The notes under the pieces: generated by a model
Databases searched by the model: none
What the model saw: the letters and a program-made list of their open reading frames with translations, nothing else
What the model was told of the DNA's origin: nothing
From: Brevibacterium aurantiacum
GTDB taxonomy: Bacteria; Actinomycetota; Actinomycetes; Actinomycetales; Brevibacteriaceae
Length of the DNA stretch: 64,000 nucleotides
NCBI RefSeq assembly: GCF_007558825.1
Contig: NZ_VLTK01000005.1
Location: 62,001-126,000 of the forward strand
Reading direction: 5' to 3'
Translations under genes and position numbers: made by a program
In this document: piece by piece, positions 25,003-33,042 of the stretch
Layout of the letters: each line of letters starts with the position of its first letter
Numbering within the stretch: position 1 is the first letter of the stretch

Positions 25003-27267
25003 ATGCGCAGAGAAGCTCCGGCAGACAATCAGAAGACCGAAACCTCCACCACGGCCACGGAGTCGCAGAACACTGCCCCGATGCCACACGATGAGAACCT
25101 GTGGCTCGAAGACATCCACGGTGACGAACAGATGGGCTGGGTCAAGGACCAGAACGCGAAGACCATCTCCCGGTTCCAGGACGACCTGTTTGACTCCATC
25201 GCCGGAGAGATTCGGACAGCCTTGGACTCCGAGGGCAAGATCCCGATGGTGGCCAAACGCGGTGAGCACTACTTCAACTTCTGGCGTGACTCCAACAATC
25301 CCAAAGGCCTGTGGAGACGAACCACATGGGACAGCTACGTCTCGGATTCCCCCGAATGGGAGATCCTCATCGACCTCGACGAACTCGGCGCAGCGGAGGA
25401 GACGCCTTGGGTATGGGCCGGAGCCTCGGTGCGTCGTTCGGACGATTCCCGAGCACTCGTCTCACTGTCTCCCGACGGTGGCGACGCCCACCGGGTGCGC
25501 GAATTCGACCTGGTGACCAAGACCTTCGTCGACGGCGGCTTCGACCTGCCCTCGGCGAAGACTCGCTTCGCGTGGTTGGACGATGACACGATCATCGTCG
25601 CCACCGATACCGGTGAAGACTCACTGACCACATCGTCCTATCCGCGTCAGGCACGTGTCCTCACACGCGGACAGGCCATCTCCGCTGCCCCGATCGTCGC
25701 CGAAGTGCCCCGCGAGCATGTCGCCATCTTCGTAGGCAGCGATGTGGGAGCGGCAGCGTCCGATGTCACTGACAGGGCGTTCGCCATCGATGCCATCGAC
25801 TTCTTCAATACGCAGCTCAGCTTCATCGACCTCGATGCAGTCACCGATGAGTCGGGGTCCGTCTCAACCGTCGCCTCGGTGTGGGAGAACAACTGGACCG
25901 TCGTCGAGGTGCCGACCGATGTGGAAGTCGGGTTCGAGAAGGACGACGTCCTCTTCCGTCCCCAATCTGAGTGGATTCATGAGGATTTCTCGGTCCCGGC
26001 CGGAAGTCTGGCCGTCGCTGCCATCGCCGAGGTGAAGGCCGGAACAATCGCACCGACCGTCATCTTCACCCCGGATGAGCACACGGCCCTGCAGTCATGG
26101 ACGTGGACACGGGACTACCTGATCCTCGAACTGCTGACCGATGTGCAGTCGCAACTGACTGTTCTTGACCCGAATGACGATTTCTCGTCGTCTTCCCTGC
26201 CAGGAGTCCCCGCCAATCACATGGTCGGGTTGGGAGCAGTCGACAAGCATGATGACGCGAGCGCCAACGACTATTGGCTGGTGAGCACGGGGTTTCTGAC
26301 TCCATCGACCCTGTCGTACGGGAGCCTGAAATCTTCGAAACGTGACAGTGAACCCGCCGTCATCAAGTCGGCACCAGCACTCTTTCCCAGCGACGGGTTC
26401 ATCGTTGAACAGCACTTCGCCACCAGTGAGGACGGGACGAAGATCCCCTACTTCCAGATCGCCGACAGCACGCTGGTGCTGGATGGGACCAATCCGACCC
26501 TCCTGGACGGTTACGGCGGTTTCGAAGTCAGCCGGACTCCGGTGTACTCCCCGGTGATGGGCATCGGCTGGTTGGGTCGCACGACGGCTGAAACCCGACA
26601 CGATCCCGCCGATCGACAGACCGGTGAGAACGCCGAGGCACCGATTCCCGCAGGACGTCGTGGGGTCTATGTTCTCGCCAACATCCGCGGCGGTGGAGAA
26701 TACGGGCCACGGTGGCACACCTCGGCGATGCGGGAGAACCGGATGCGAGCCTATGAGGACTATGCCGCCGTTGCCCTGGACCTCATCACACGCGGGGTGA
26801 CGAGCCCGTCGAAACTGGCCTGCGCCGGCGGATCGAACGGTGGGCTGCTGGTGGGGAACATGCTCACGCAGCACCCCGCGCTCTTCGGCGCGATCTCGTG
26901 CGGAGTGCCTCTTCTGGACATGCGCCGCTACACCAGACTGAGCGCCGGCTATTCGTGGACGGCCGAATACGGTGACCCAGATGTGGCCGAGGACTGGGCG
27001 TTCATCCAGAAGTTCTCGCCCTATCATCTGCTCGAAGACGGCGCAGACTATCCGCCAGTGCTGTTCTGGACGGCAACCTCTGATGATCGTGTCGGACCAG
27101 TGCAGGCACGCAAGATGGCTGCGCGGATGCAGGATCGCGGCATCTCGGATGTGTGGTTCTTCGAAGACACGGAAGGGGGACACTCAGCGGCATCGGACAA
27201 CAGACAGGCGGCATTCACCCGGGCCCTGAGCTACCGGTTTCTGTGGAACTCACTGACCGGCGAGTGA
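25003..27267 (+). CDS. Prolyl oligopeptidase family protein (S9A)
   Basis: A serine peptidase of 754 residues, cytoplasmic (no signal peptide), expected to cleave short peptides after proline. The N-terminal beta-propeller spans roughly residues 90-450 and the C-terminal alpha/beta hydrolase the rest. Catalytic Ser is in CAGGSNGGLLVGN (near 610), Asp in ATSDDRVGP (near 694) and His in EGGHSAA (near 727). TAGGAT lies exactly six bases before ATG 25003, so the mRNA is probably leaderless. The N-terminal 30 residues are low-complexity Thr/Glu-rich. Confidence 0.9.
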   Translation: MRREAPADNQKTETSTTATESQNTAPMPHDENLWLEDIHGDEQMGWVKDQNAKTISRFQDDLFDSIAGEIRTALDSEGKIPMVAKRGEHYFNFWRDSNNPKGLWRRTTWDSYVSDSPEWEILIDLDELGAAEETPWVWAGASVRRSDDSRALVSLSPDGGDAHRVREFDLVTKTFVDGGFDLPSAKTRFAWLDDDTIIVATDTGEDSLTTSSYPRQARVLTRGQAISAAPIVAEVPREHVAIFVGSDVGAAASDVTDRAFAIDAIDFFNTQLSFIDLDAVTDESGSVSTVASVWENNWTVVEVPTDVEVGFEKDDVLFRPQSEWIHEDFSVPAGSLAVAAIAEVKAGTIAPTVIFTPDEHTALQSWTWTRDYLILELLTDVQSQLTVLDPNDDFSSSSLPGVPANHMVGLGAVDKHDDASANDYWLVSTGFLTPSTLSYGSLKSSKRDSEPAVIKSAPALFPSDGFIVEQHFATSEDGTKIPYFQIADSTLVLDGTNPTLLDGYGGFEVSRTPVYSPVMGIGWLGRTTAETRHDPADRQTGENAEAPIPAGRRGVYVLANIRGGGEYGPRWHTSAMRENRMRAYEDYAAVALDLITRGVTSPSKLACAGGSNGGLLVGNMLTQHPALFGAISCGVPLLDMRRYTRLSAGYSWTAEYGDPDVAEDWAFIQKFSPYHLLEDGADYPPVLFWTATSDDRVGPVQARKMAARMQDRGISDVWFFEDTEGGHSAASDNRQAAFTRALSYRFLWNSLTGE

Positions 27268-27313
27268 GCAAGTTCACAGCTTCGACGAGGGCCCCGAGAG
27301 TAGGTTTGGAAAC

Positions 27314-28402
27314 ATGACGAACGATATGCACGAACCCGAGCGTTATCACGCCGAATACAAGGTCATCGGCGGGAAGCTTGTGGTCGCCGATGTGGAGACT
27401 GACGGGAAGCACATCACCGAGGTCAAAATCTCCGGTGACTTCTTCCTCGAACCCGAAGAGGCCTATTTCGACCTCGCCCCCGCTCTTGTGGGCGCCAGCG
27501 TCATCGCCGACAACGCGAATCTGCGGCAGCGCCTCGATGCGGCGCTCGCCGGGTACGGCTCTGAACTGGCGATGCACGGATTCTCCACTTCGGATATCGC
27601 CACCGTCGTCCGCCGTGCTCTGGGGTCGGCGGCGAACTTCACCGACTTCGACTGGCAGGTCATCCGCGGCCAGGTGCTGCCCACACAGGTCAATGTCGCA
27701 CTCGACCAGGTGCTGCTGGAGGAGGTGGCGGCGGGACGTCGGAAACCGACGCTGCGATTCTGGGAGTGGGACGACACCGCCACGGTGATCGGAGCCTTCC
27801 AGTCGTATGTCAACGAACTCCGCCCAGAAGGCGTAGAGAAGTACGGCGTGCAGGTTGTGCGTCGCATCTCCGGTGGGGGCGCGATGTTCATGGAAGGCGG
27901 GAACTGCATCACCTATTCGATGTTCGTGCCGCCCTCGCTGGTCGCCGGCCTCGACTACGAGGAGTCATATGTCTTCCTTGACCAGTGGGTGCTGGCAGCG
28001 CTGAAGAGCCTCGGTGTGGAAGCCTTCTACAAACCGATCAATGACATCTCCTCGACCGGAGGCAAGATCGGCGGTGCGGCACAGAAGCGACTGCGCGATG
28101 GCACTCTTCTCCACCACGCGACGATGAGCTACGACATCGACGCCGACAAGATGGTCGAAGTCCTGCGCATCGGTGAGGCCAAGATCTCTGACAAGGGAGT
28201 CTCGAGTGCCAAGAAGCGCGTCGACCCTCTCCGCAGTCAGACCGGCGAAGCCCGCAAGGACATCATCGACGTCATGGCCAACACCTTCGCCGACCGCTAT
28301 GGGGCAAGCTTCGACACCTTCACCGCTGACGAACTGGAAAAGGCTCAGGCCTTGGTTGACGAGAAGTTCGGCACCGAGAAGTGGACACACCGGGTGCCGT
28401 GA
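27314..28402 (+). CDS. Lipoate-protein ligase family protein with N-terminal accessory domain
   Basis: A 362-residue protein of the biotin/lipoate ligase fold. The catalytic part is the C-terminal two thirds: VRRISGGGAMFMEGGN near residue 182 and ISSTGGKIGGAAQKR near residue 245, the latter with the lipoyl-AMP lysine. The first about 90 residues (GKLVVADVETDGKHITEVKISGDFFLEPEEA) resemble the small lipoate-ligase domain that in E. coli LplA is at the C-terminus, so the domain order is permuted, as is common in actinobacteria. TAGGTT lies 7 bases before ATG 27314. Stop and the next start overlap (GTGA). Confidence 0.85.
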   Translation: MTNDMHEPERYHAEYKVIGGKLVVADVETDGKHITEVKISGDFFLEPEEAYFDLAPALVGASVIADNANLRQRLDAALAGYGSELAMHGFSTSDIATVVRRALGSAANFTDFDWQVIRGQVLPTQVNVALDQVLLEEVAAGRRKPTLRFWEWDDTATVIGAFQSYVNELRPEGVEKYGVQVVRRISGGGAMFMEGGNCITYSMFVPPSLVAGLDYEESYVFLDQWVLAALKSLGVEAFYKPINDISSTGGKIGGAAQKRLRDGTLLHHATMSYDIDADKMVEVLRIGEAKISDKGVSSAKKRVDPLRSQTGEARKDIIDVMANTFADRYGASFDTFTADELEKAQALVDEKFGTEKWTHRVP

Positions 28403-28899
28403 GTGTGTCCCCAGGCAATCAAGGCCCCTGGTGGCAGGACCAAGCTCTGGCCCTTGCTGTGGAATCGCAACGCCGGGAGCGACGGCAGGGAACCGTACTC
28501 ATCATCGTCTCGGCCGTGTTCGTGGCGGTCTCGTTGCTGTGTATGTTCATCGGCGCTCTCCGCCTGATCAGCCTGGTGTGTCTGGTCTTCTTCGGTGCCT
28601 GTCTCCTCGGCGGCATCCTGATGCGCAGGGACCCCAATTCTCGGACCACCTTCGTGCTCACGCTGTGGGTGGCGTTGCTGATGGGGCTCGGGATGGGACT
28701 CCTGTTCATGTTCACACTCTTATCAGCGCTGACTCACGGGGCGAGCGGTCATCAGATCGTGGTGCTCGTCGTCGCAGCAATCGGCTTCCTGTTCTTTGGA
28801 ATCGGCGCCGTCGTGGCATTGGTCAAGGCTGGCCGAACGGGGCGGGAAGCCCGAGACCAGTGGCAGAGCAGACGACCTCACGGGCCCACAGGACGATGA
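28399..28899 (+). CDS. Small membrane protein with four predicted segments
   Basis: A 166-residue protein with hydrophobic segments near residues 35-55, 58-75, 85-110 and 115-140, and a basic C-terminus. I do not recognise a family. The start GTG 28399 overlaps the stop of the lipoate ligase gene, so translation is coupled and the two probably form one operon. No role is evident. Confidence 0.65.
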   Translation: MSVSPGNQGPWWQDQALALAVESQRRERRQGTVLIIVSAVFVAVSLLCMFIGALRLISLVCLVFFGACLLGGILMRRDPNSRTTFVLTLWVALLMGLGMGLLFMFTLLSALTHGASGHQIVVLVVAAIGFLFFGIGAVVALVKAGRTGREARDQWQSRRPHGPTGR

Positions 28900-29077
28900 A
28901 GGATGATGCTCTGAAACCCTCGACTTTCCTCGGCGGTGGAACGGCCGTCCTGACAGTTCGCTTTTTCGCGCGCGATGGAGGCGTCTGGAAACATTCGGCA
29001 CGGACCGTCGGACCACCTCGGCGATCTGGTCTGTAGGATTGGGAATCAATCAAGCCATACCCTGCACAAGGAGAGCC

Positions 29078-29863
29078 ATGCGCCAGGTCGAACCGTCCGT
29101 AGAACTGCTCGCAAAACCCAGCATCGACTGGGAATCGATGAGGACATACCTCGACGAGGTGGGCGGAACTACCTGGGCGGATCGTGTCGAAGAGGCTGAT
29201 TCTCCCGACGCCGAGGATCTGCTCGAGTTCTCCGGACGCATGTGCTACCGCTCATGGGAACCGGGACTGAACCCGAATGTATCCCGTGTGCGCACGGATT
29301 CGGCCCAGTACCTGGGCAACGTCATCGCCTCCCAACATGGTTCGGTGCTCGAACACGCGAACTTCACGTTCGTGCTGCACAATGTCTCGCGAGTGCTCAC
29401 CCACGAACTGATCCGCCACCGCGCAGGATCGGCGTTCTCGCAGGAATCCCTGCGCTACGTCCGCCTGGCCGACATTCCGTTCTGGTTCCCCGAATGGGCG
29501 CGTGAGGACTCGGAACTCATGGAACGCTCCCTCAAAGTCCTCGACACGCTCGAAGAGCACCAGAAGTGGATGGCCGAGCACTTCGAACTCGACGAAGCCA
29601 GCACCAAGTTCTCCCACAAGAAGCACATGACTTCCTTCATGCGTCGCTTCGCTCCCGAGGGCCTGGCCACTGGCATCGTCTACACCGCCAACCTCCGCTC
29701 CCTTCGTCACGTGATCGAGATGCGCACCGCCAAGGGTGCTGAGGAAGAGATCCGACTGGTGTTCAACAAGATCGGTGAGGCCATGCTCGAAGAGGCCCCA
29801 GCGATCTTCTCCGACTATGAAGTGGTCGACGGGGAATGGATCCCCGGGACCCGAAAGGCATAA
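29078..29863 (+). CDS. thyX: FAD-dependent thymidylate synthase
   Basis: Makes dTMP from dUMP with methylene-tetrahydrofolate and NADPH via FAD. The 261-residue product has the ThyX signature RHRAGSAFSQESLR near residues 113-126 (RHR-X7-S) and HGSVLEHANFTFVLHNVSRV before it. Its N-terminal 40 residues are longer than in short ThyX forms. ATG 29078 has AAGGAG just upstream; an ATG at 29039 lacks a site. TAGGAT (29034-29039) is a probable -10 box for a short leader. Confidence 0.95.
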   Translation: MRQVEPSVELLAKPSIDWESMRTYLDEVGGTTWADRVEEADSPDAEDLLEFSGRMCYRSWEPGLNPNVSRVRTDSAQYLGNVIASQHGSVLEHANFTFVLHNVSRVLTHELIRHRAGSAFSQESLRYVRLADIPFWFPEWAREDSELMERSLKVLDTLEEHQKWMAEHFELDEASTKFSHKKHMTSFMRRFAPEGLATGIVYTANLRSLRHVIEMRTAKGAEEEIRLVFNKIGEAMLEEAPAIFSDYEVVDGEWIPGTRKA

Positions 29864-29864
29864 C

Positions 29865-30443
29865 ATGGCTGACATCTACAAGGCCGAACTCAACCCCGGG
29901 AAACTCGACGTCATCTCTGCCTGGCTGACCAAGCAGGCGTGGGCAGCCGAGGCCGATGTGGCTCCGGACTCGCTGCAGAAGGTCACTTCCTACCGGTTGG
30001 ATGATCCGGAAGGCAAGGTTGGAGCCGAGATCCACATCGTCGCCGCCGGTGACCGAGTCTTCCAGGTGCCCCTGACCTACCGCGGCGCAGAGTTGGCGGG
30101 TGCCGACAAGCACCTGATCGCCACCATGGAACATTCCATCCTCGGCAAGCGCTGGGTCTACGCCGGGATGGGCGATCCTCTCTTCCGGCAGCGACTGGAC
30201 CACACGATCGCCACCGCTGGAACGTCTGCGAAGCAGTACCGCGTCGACGATGAGGGCAACAGAATCGAAGAGATCACCGATGTGGCTCATGCCTGGGGCA
30301 CGGGTCCGCTGGCCGGTGCCGAAGACGTGCAGGTGCTGTATGAGCTCAACCTCGACTCTCCGGCTGAGGGATCTGATGCAGGACTGCTCTTGGGCCGCTG
30401 GTCGGGCCAGGAGTCCGCGGTCGTCCTCGCCGTCATGGTGTGA
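29865..30443 (+). CDS. Maltokinase N-terminal cap-like domain protein
   Basis: A 192-residue protein beginning MADIYKAELNPGKLDVISAW. It resembles the N-terminal cap domain of mycobacterial maltokinase found as a stand-alone protein in actinobacteria, with no kinase part attached. The start lies 1 base after the thyX stop, so the two genes are cotranscribed. The protein is soluble and probably a small beta-rich domain. Function is unknown; assignment is by recall of family style. Confidence 0.6.
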   Translation: MADIYKAELNPGKLDVISAWLTKQAWAAEADVAPDSLQKVTSYRLDDPEGKVGAEIHIVAAGDRVFQVPLTYRGAELAGADKHLIATMEHSILGKRWVYAGMGDPLFRQRLDHTIATAGTSAKQYRVDDEGNRIEEITDVAHAWGTGPLAGAEDVQVLYELNLDSPAEGSDAGLLLGRWSGQESAVVLAVMV

Positions 30444-30458
30444 CGGGCTGATGCGCCG

Positions 30459-30893
30459 ATGAGTCAGGACTGCCTGTTCTGCGGGATCGTCGCAGGTGAC
30501 GTGCCGAGCGCGAAGGTCGCTGAGACGGACACGACCTTCGCGTTCATGGACATCCAGCCGGGCTCCGACGGGCATCTGCTCGTCGTCCCGAAAAGTCACA
30601 GCACCGATCTGTGCGACATCCCGCCCGCCGACCTCGCCGACGTGGCGATCGAATCGCAGCGCATCGCGAAGCAGGCCTTCGACGTCTGGGGTGCCGATGG
30701 AGTCAACCTGCTCAACTGCTGCGGCAAGGACGCCTGGCAGTCGGTTTTCCACTTCCATATGCACGTCATCCCGCGCTACCGCGACAAGGGCAAGGATCGG
30801 CTCAGGCTGCCGTTCGCACCCGGTGTCCGCGGTGAGGCCGAGCTGATCGAGGACCTGGCAGTGTCGATGAGGTCGGCGCTGGAGGATCGCTGA
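30459..30893 (+). CDS. HIT-family nucleotide hydrolase/transferase
   Basis: A 144-residue protein of the histidine-triad superfamily (HinT-like), which hydrolyses AMP conjugates. The N-terminus CLFCGIVAGDVPSAKV and the triad HFHMHVIPR near residues 98-106 are diagnostic; the two N-terminal Cys form part of a zinc site in some members. It follows the cap-domain gene by 15 bases and probably ends the thyX operon. A convergent alcohol dehydrogenase gene begins its 3' end 64 bases later. Confidence 0.92.
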   Translation: MSQDCLFCGIVAGDVPSAKVAETDTTFAFMDIQPGSDGHLLVVPKSHSTDLCDIPPADLADVAIESQRIAKQAFDVWGADGVNLLNCCGKDAWQSVFHFHMHVIPRYRDKGKDRLRLPFAPGVRGEAELIEDLAVSMRSALEDR

Positions 30894-30957
30894 GTCAACT
30901 CAGCGACCGGAATCCGCCAGATCAGCGGCCAGAGTGGACTGGCTCAACGACCCGATT

Positions 30958-32010
30958 TCACCGATTGAGGTCGATGATCGTCATCCCCGAACCGGTGTTC
31001 GAGCCCAGAGCCTCCATGGCCGCCGGCGCGTCCTCGATCCCGATGATGTTCGTGACCAGATCCTGCGGGCGCAACTTGCCGTCGACGACAAGGTCCAACA
31101 TCTCCGGGTATTCGGCCGCGGCCATCCCGTGAGAACCCAACACGCTGAGCTCGAGGCCGATGACACGCCCCACGTCGACGACAGGCGGCGCGGCCAGCAG
31201 CCCGATCTGCACATGCCGACCCAAGGGTGCCAGCGAGGCGATCGCGGCAGTGATCGTGTCCTCACGGCCGAGGGCATCCACGCTCACCGCCACACCATCG
31301 GGGGATTGATCTGAGAACTGCGCGATCACCTCGGCGGATAGTTCGTCCGGGGTCTGACCGGTGGCGTTGACCGTGTGTGAGGCTCCATGCTCACGCGCCC
31401 GGTCGAGCGCAGCATCGCTGACGTCGACCGCGACAACCCGAGCACCGATGGCACGGGCGATCATGATCGCAGACAGGCCGACTCCGCCGCAGCCGAAGAC
31501 GGCGACTGTCTCACCCTCGTGAAGGTTCGCACGCACGCGCAGTCCGTGGAAGGCTGTGGCGAATCGGCAGCCGAGTCCCACCATCGCCGAGGCGGGGAGA
31601 TCGTCCGGAACAGCGATGAGGTTGGCATCGGCGTTGTGGATGACCACCTGATCCGCCCAGGAACCGAAGTGAGTGAACCCCGGCTGAGTCTGATCGGGAC
31701 ACACCTGTGCGTTGCCGCTTAAGCACCACCGGCAGCGACCGCAGCCGCACACGAATGGCACGGTCACACGCTGGCCGGTGTGGAATTTCGTGACCTGGGG
31801 CCCCGCCGAGGCGATGCGACCGACCAGCTCGTGCCCGGGCACGTGGGGCAGAGTGATCGTCGAATCATGGCCTGACCAGGCGTGATGGTCGCTGCGGCAC
31901 ACTCCGGTGGCTTCGACGTCGATGACGACACCAGAACTGGGGGCGGAGGGAGGCTCGATGTCTCTCAGCTGAGGGAGGACAGAGAATTCTTCATAGACGA
32001 TTGCGCGCAC
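30958..32010 (-). CDS. Zinc-dependent alcohol dehydrogenase
   Basis: Medium-chain dehydrogenase of 350 residues. The catalytic zinc ligands are Cys38 (GVCRSDHH), the GHE motif near residue 60 and a later Cys; the structural-zinc cysteines are in CGCGRCRWC and the following Cys of QVCPDQ. The Rossmann motif VAVFGCGGVGLSAI lies near residue 170. TAGGAT lies six bases before GTG 32010 on the minus strand, so the start is well supported and the mRNA probably leaderless. Substrate unknown. Confidence 0.9.
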   Translation of the reverse strand: MRAIVYEEFSVLPQLRDIEPPSAPSSGVVIDVEATGVCRSDHHAWSGHDSTITLPHVPGHELVGRIASAGPQVTKFHTGQRVTVPFVCGCGRCRWCLSGNAQVCPDQTQPGFTHFGSWADQVVIHNADANLIAVPDDLPASAMVGLGCRFATAFHGLRVRANLHEGETVAVFGCGGVGLSAIMIARAIGARVVAVDVSDAALDRAREHGASHTVNATGQTPDELSAEVIAQFSDQSPDGVAVSVDALGREDTITAAIASLAPLGRHVQIGLLAAPPVVDVGRVIGLELSVLGSHGMAAAEYPEMLDLVVDGKLRPQDLVTNIIGIEDAPAAMEALGSNTGSGMTIIDLNR

Positions 32011-32079
32011 ACATCGATCCTATGCAGTGGCGTTCCTGCTGCACAGCGCGGTCCACACTGTGTGCTCGCCGGCCGAACT

Positions 32080-33042
32080 CTACCGGGCGTGGATTCCGAC
32101 GTGATTCAGAGCGTCGAGCAGTCGCTGCCGCAGAGCCTGCGCACGTTCGGAGAAGGCCTTCTGCCGGTCCATGTACTCGGCCTTGCCCGCGGCGGTTTCG
32201 ATGGCGACGACTCCGTAGCCCCATCCGCGCAGATCGTAGGGCGAGGCCTCCATATCGAGGGTGCGGATGTCGAGCGCCAGATCGAAGCAATCGACGACGA
32301 GGTCGGAGGGGGCGATGGGGCCGATCTTCATCGCCCATTTGTACAGGTCCATGCCCGCGTGCAGACAGCCGGGCTGTTCGTTGGCCACCATGGACTCGCG
32401 GGTGGGCTGAAGAGTGTTGCGGGGCCGGGCAGGTTCGGTGAAGAAGCGGAACGCGTCGTGGTGGGAGCACTGGATCCGGTGACTCTCGACGACGGCATCG
32501 GTGGCCTCATGGCTCAGACGCAGCGGCACCTGCTGGTGGCGGCGCTGCTCTTCGCTGAGCTTGTAGACCATTGCCCATTCGTGGATGCCGAAGCACCCGA
32601 AGTTCGCCTCACGGTGGAGGGTCGACTGGAGCAGTGAGGCGATGAACTTCGCCCCATCGCCCCGGTCTTCGCGCCAGGCCTCGACGTCCACCTCGGCGAC
32701 CGTGCCAGCAGGGTTCGTTTCGTACCAGCGGCGGTCGAAATAGGACTGATCGGCGTCATCGGCCAGTTCGAGCCGCACGCCGGGGCCGGGGTTCCATTTG
32801 GCCAGTTGACCCGCTTTGAACGGATAGTAGGTGAACAGGAAGTCCTCGACCGGGTGCTTCTCGCCCCTGAGGCGCCGGGCGAGGTGCGCATCGGTCCTCT
32901 CTGCGATCCGCGTTGCGTGACGATCACGCAACGCGCGCCACCTGGACGCGCAGATCGCAGCACCGGCGGTTCCTTCGGCAGCACCATTGTCAGCACCGAG
33001 TAAGTCGGTGCTGTCGGCTGTCAGCGAGGCGGTGGAGGTCAC
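32080..33042 (-). CDS. Actinobacterial protein often labelled 3-methyladenine DNA glycosylase
   Basis: A 320-residue protein with the conserved segment HPVEDFLFTYYPFKAGQLAKW near residue 65 and FGIHEWAMVYKL near 150. This family is widely annotated in actinobacteria as a 3-methyladenine DNA glycosylase, but I see no helix-hairpin-helix or AlkA/MPG motif, so the label is doubtful. GTG 33042 overlaps the hrpB stop (GTGA), which fixes the start and implies one operon with the helicase. The first 20 residues are Thr/Ser/Ala-rich. Confidence 0.55.
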   Translation of the reverse strand: MTSTASLTADSTDLLGADNGAAEGTAGAAICASRWRALRDRHATRIAERTDAHLARRLRGEKHPVEDFLFTYYPFKAGQLAKWNPGPGVRLELADDADQSYFDRRWYETNPAGTVAEVDVEAWREDRGDGAKFIASLLQSTLHREANFGCFGIHEWAMVYKLSEEQRRHQQVPLRLSHEATDAVVESHRIQCSHHDAFRFFTEPARPRNTLQPTRESMVANEQPGCLHAGMDLYKWAMKIGPIAPSDLVVDCFDLALDIRTLDMEASPYDLRGWGYGVVAIETAAGKAEYMDRQKAFSERAQALRQRLLDALNHVGIHAR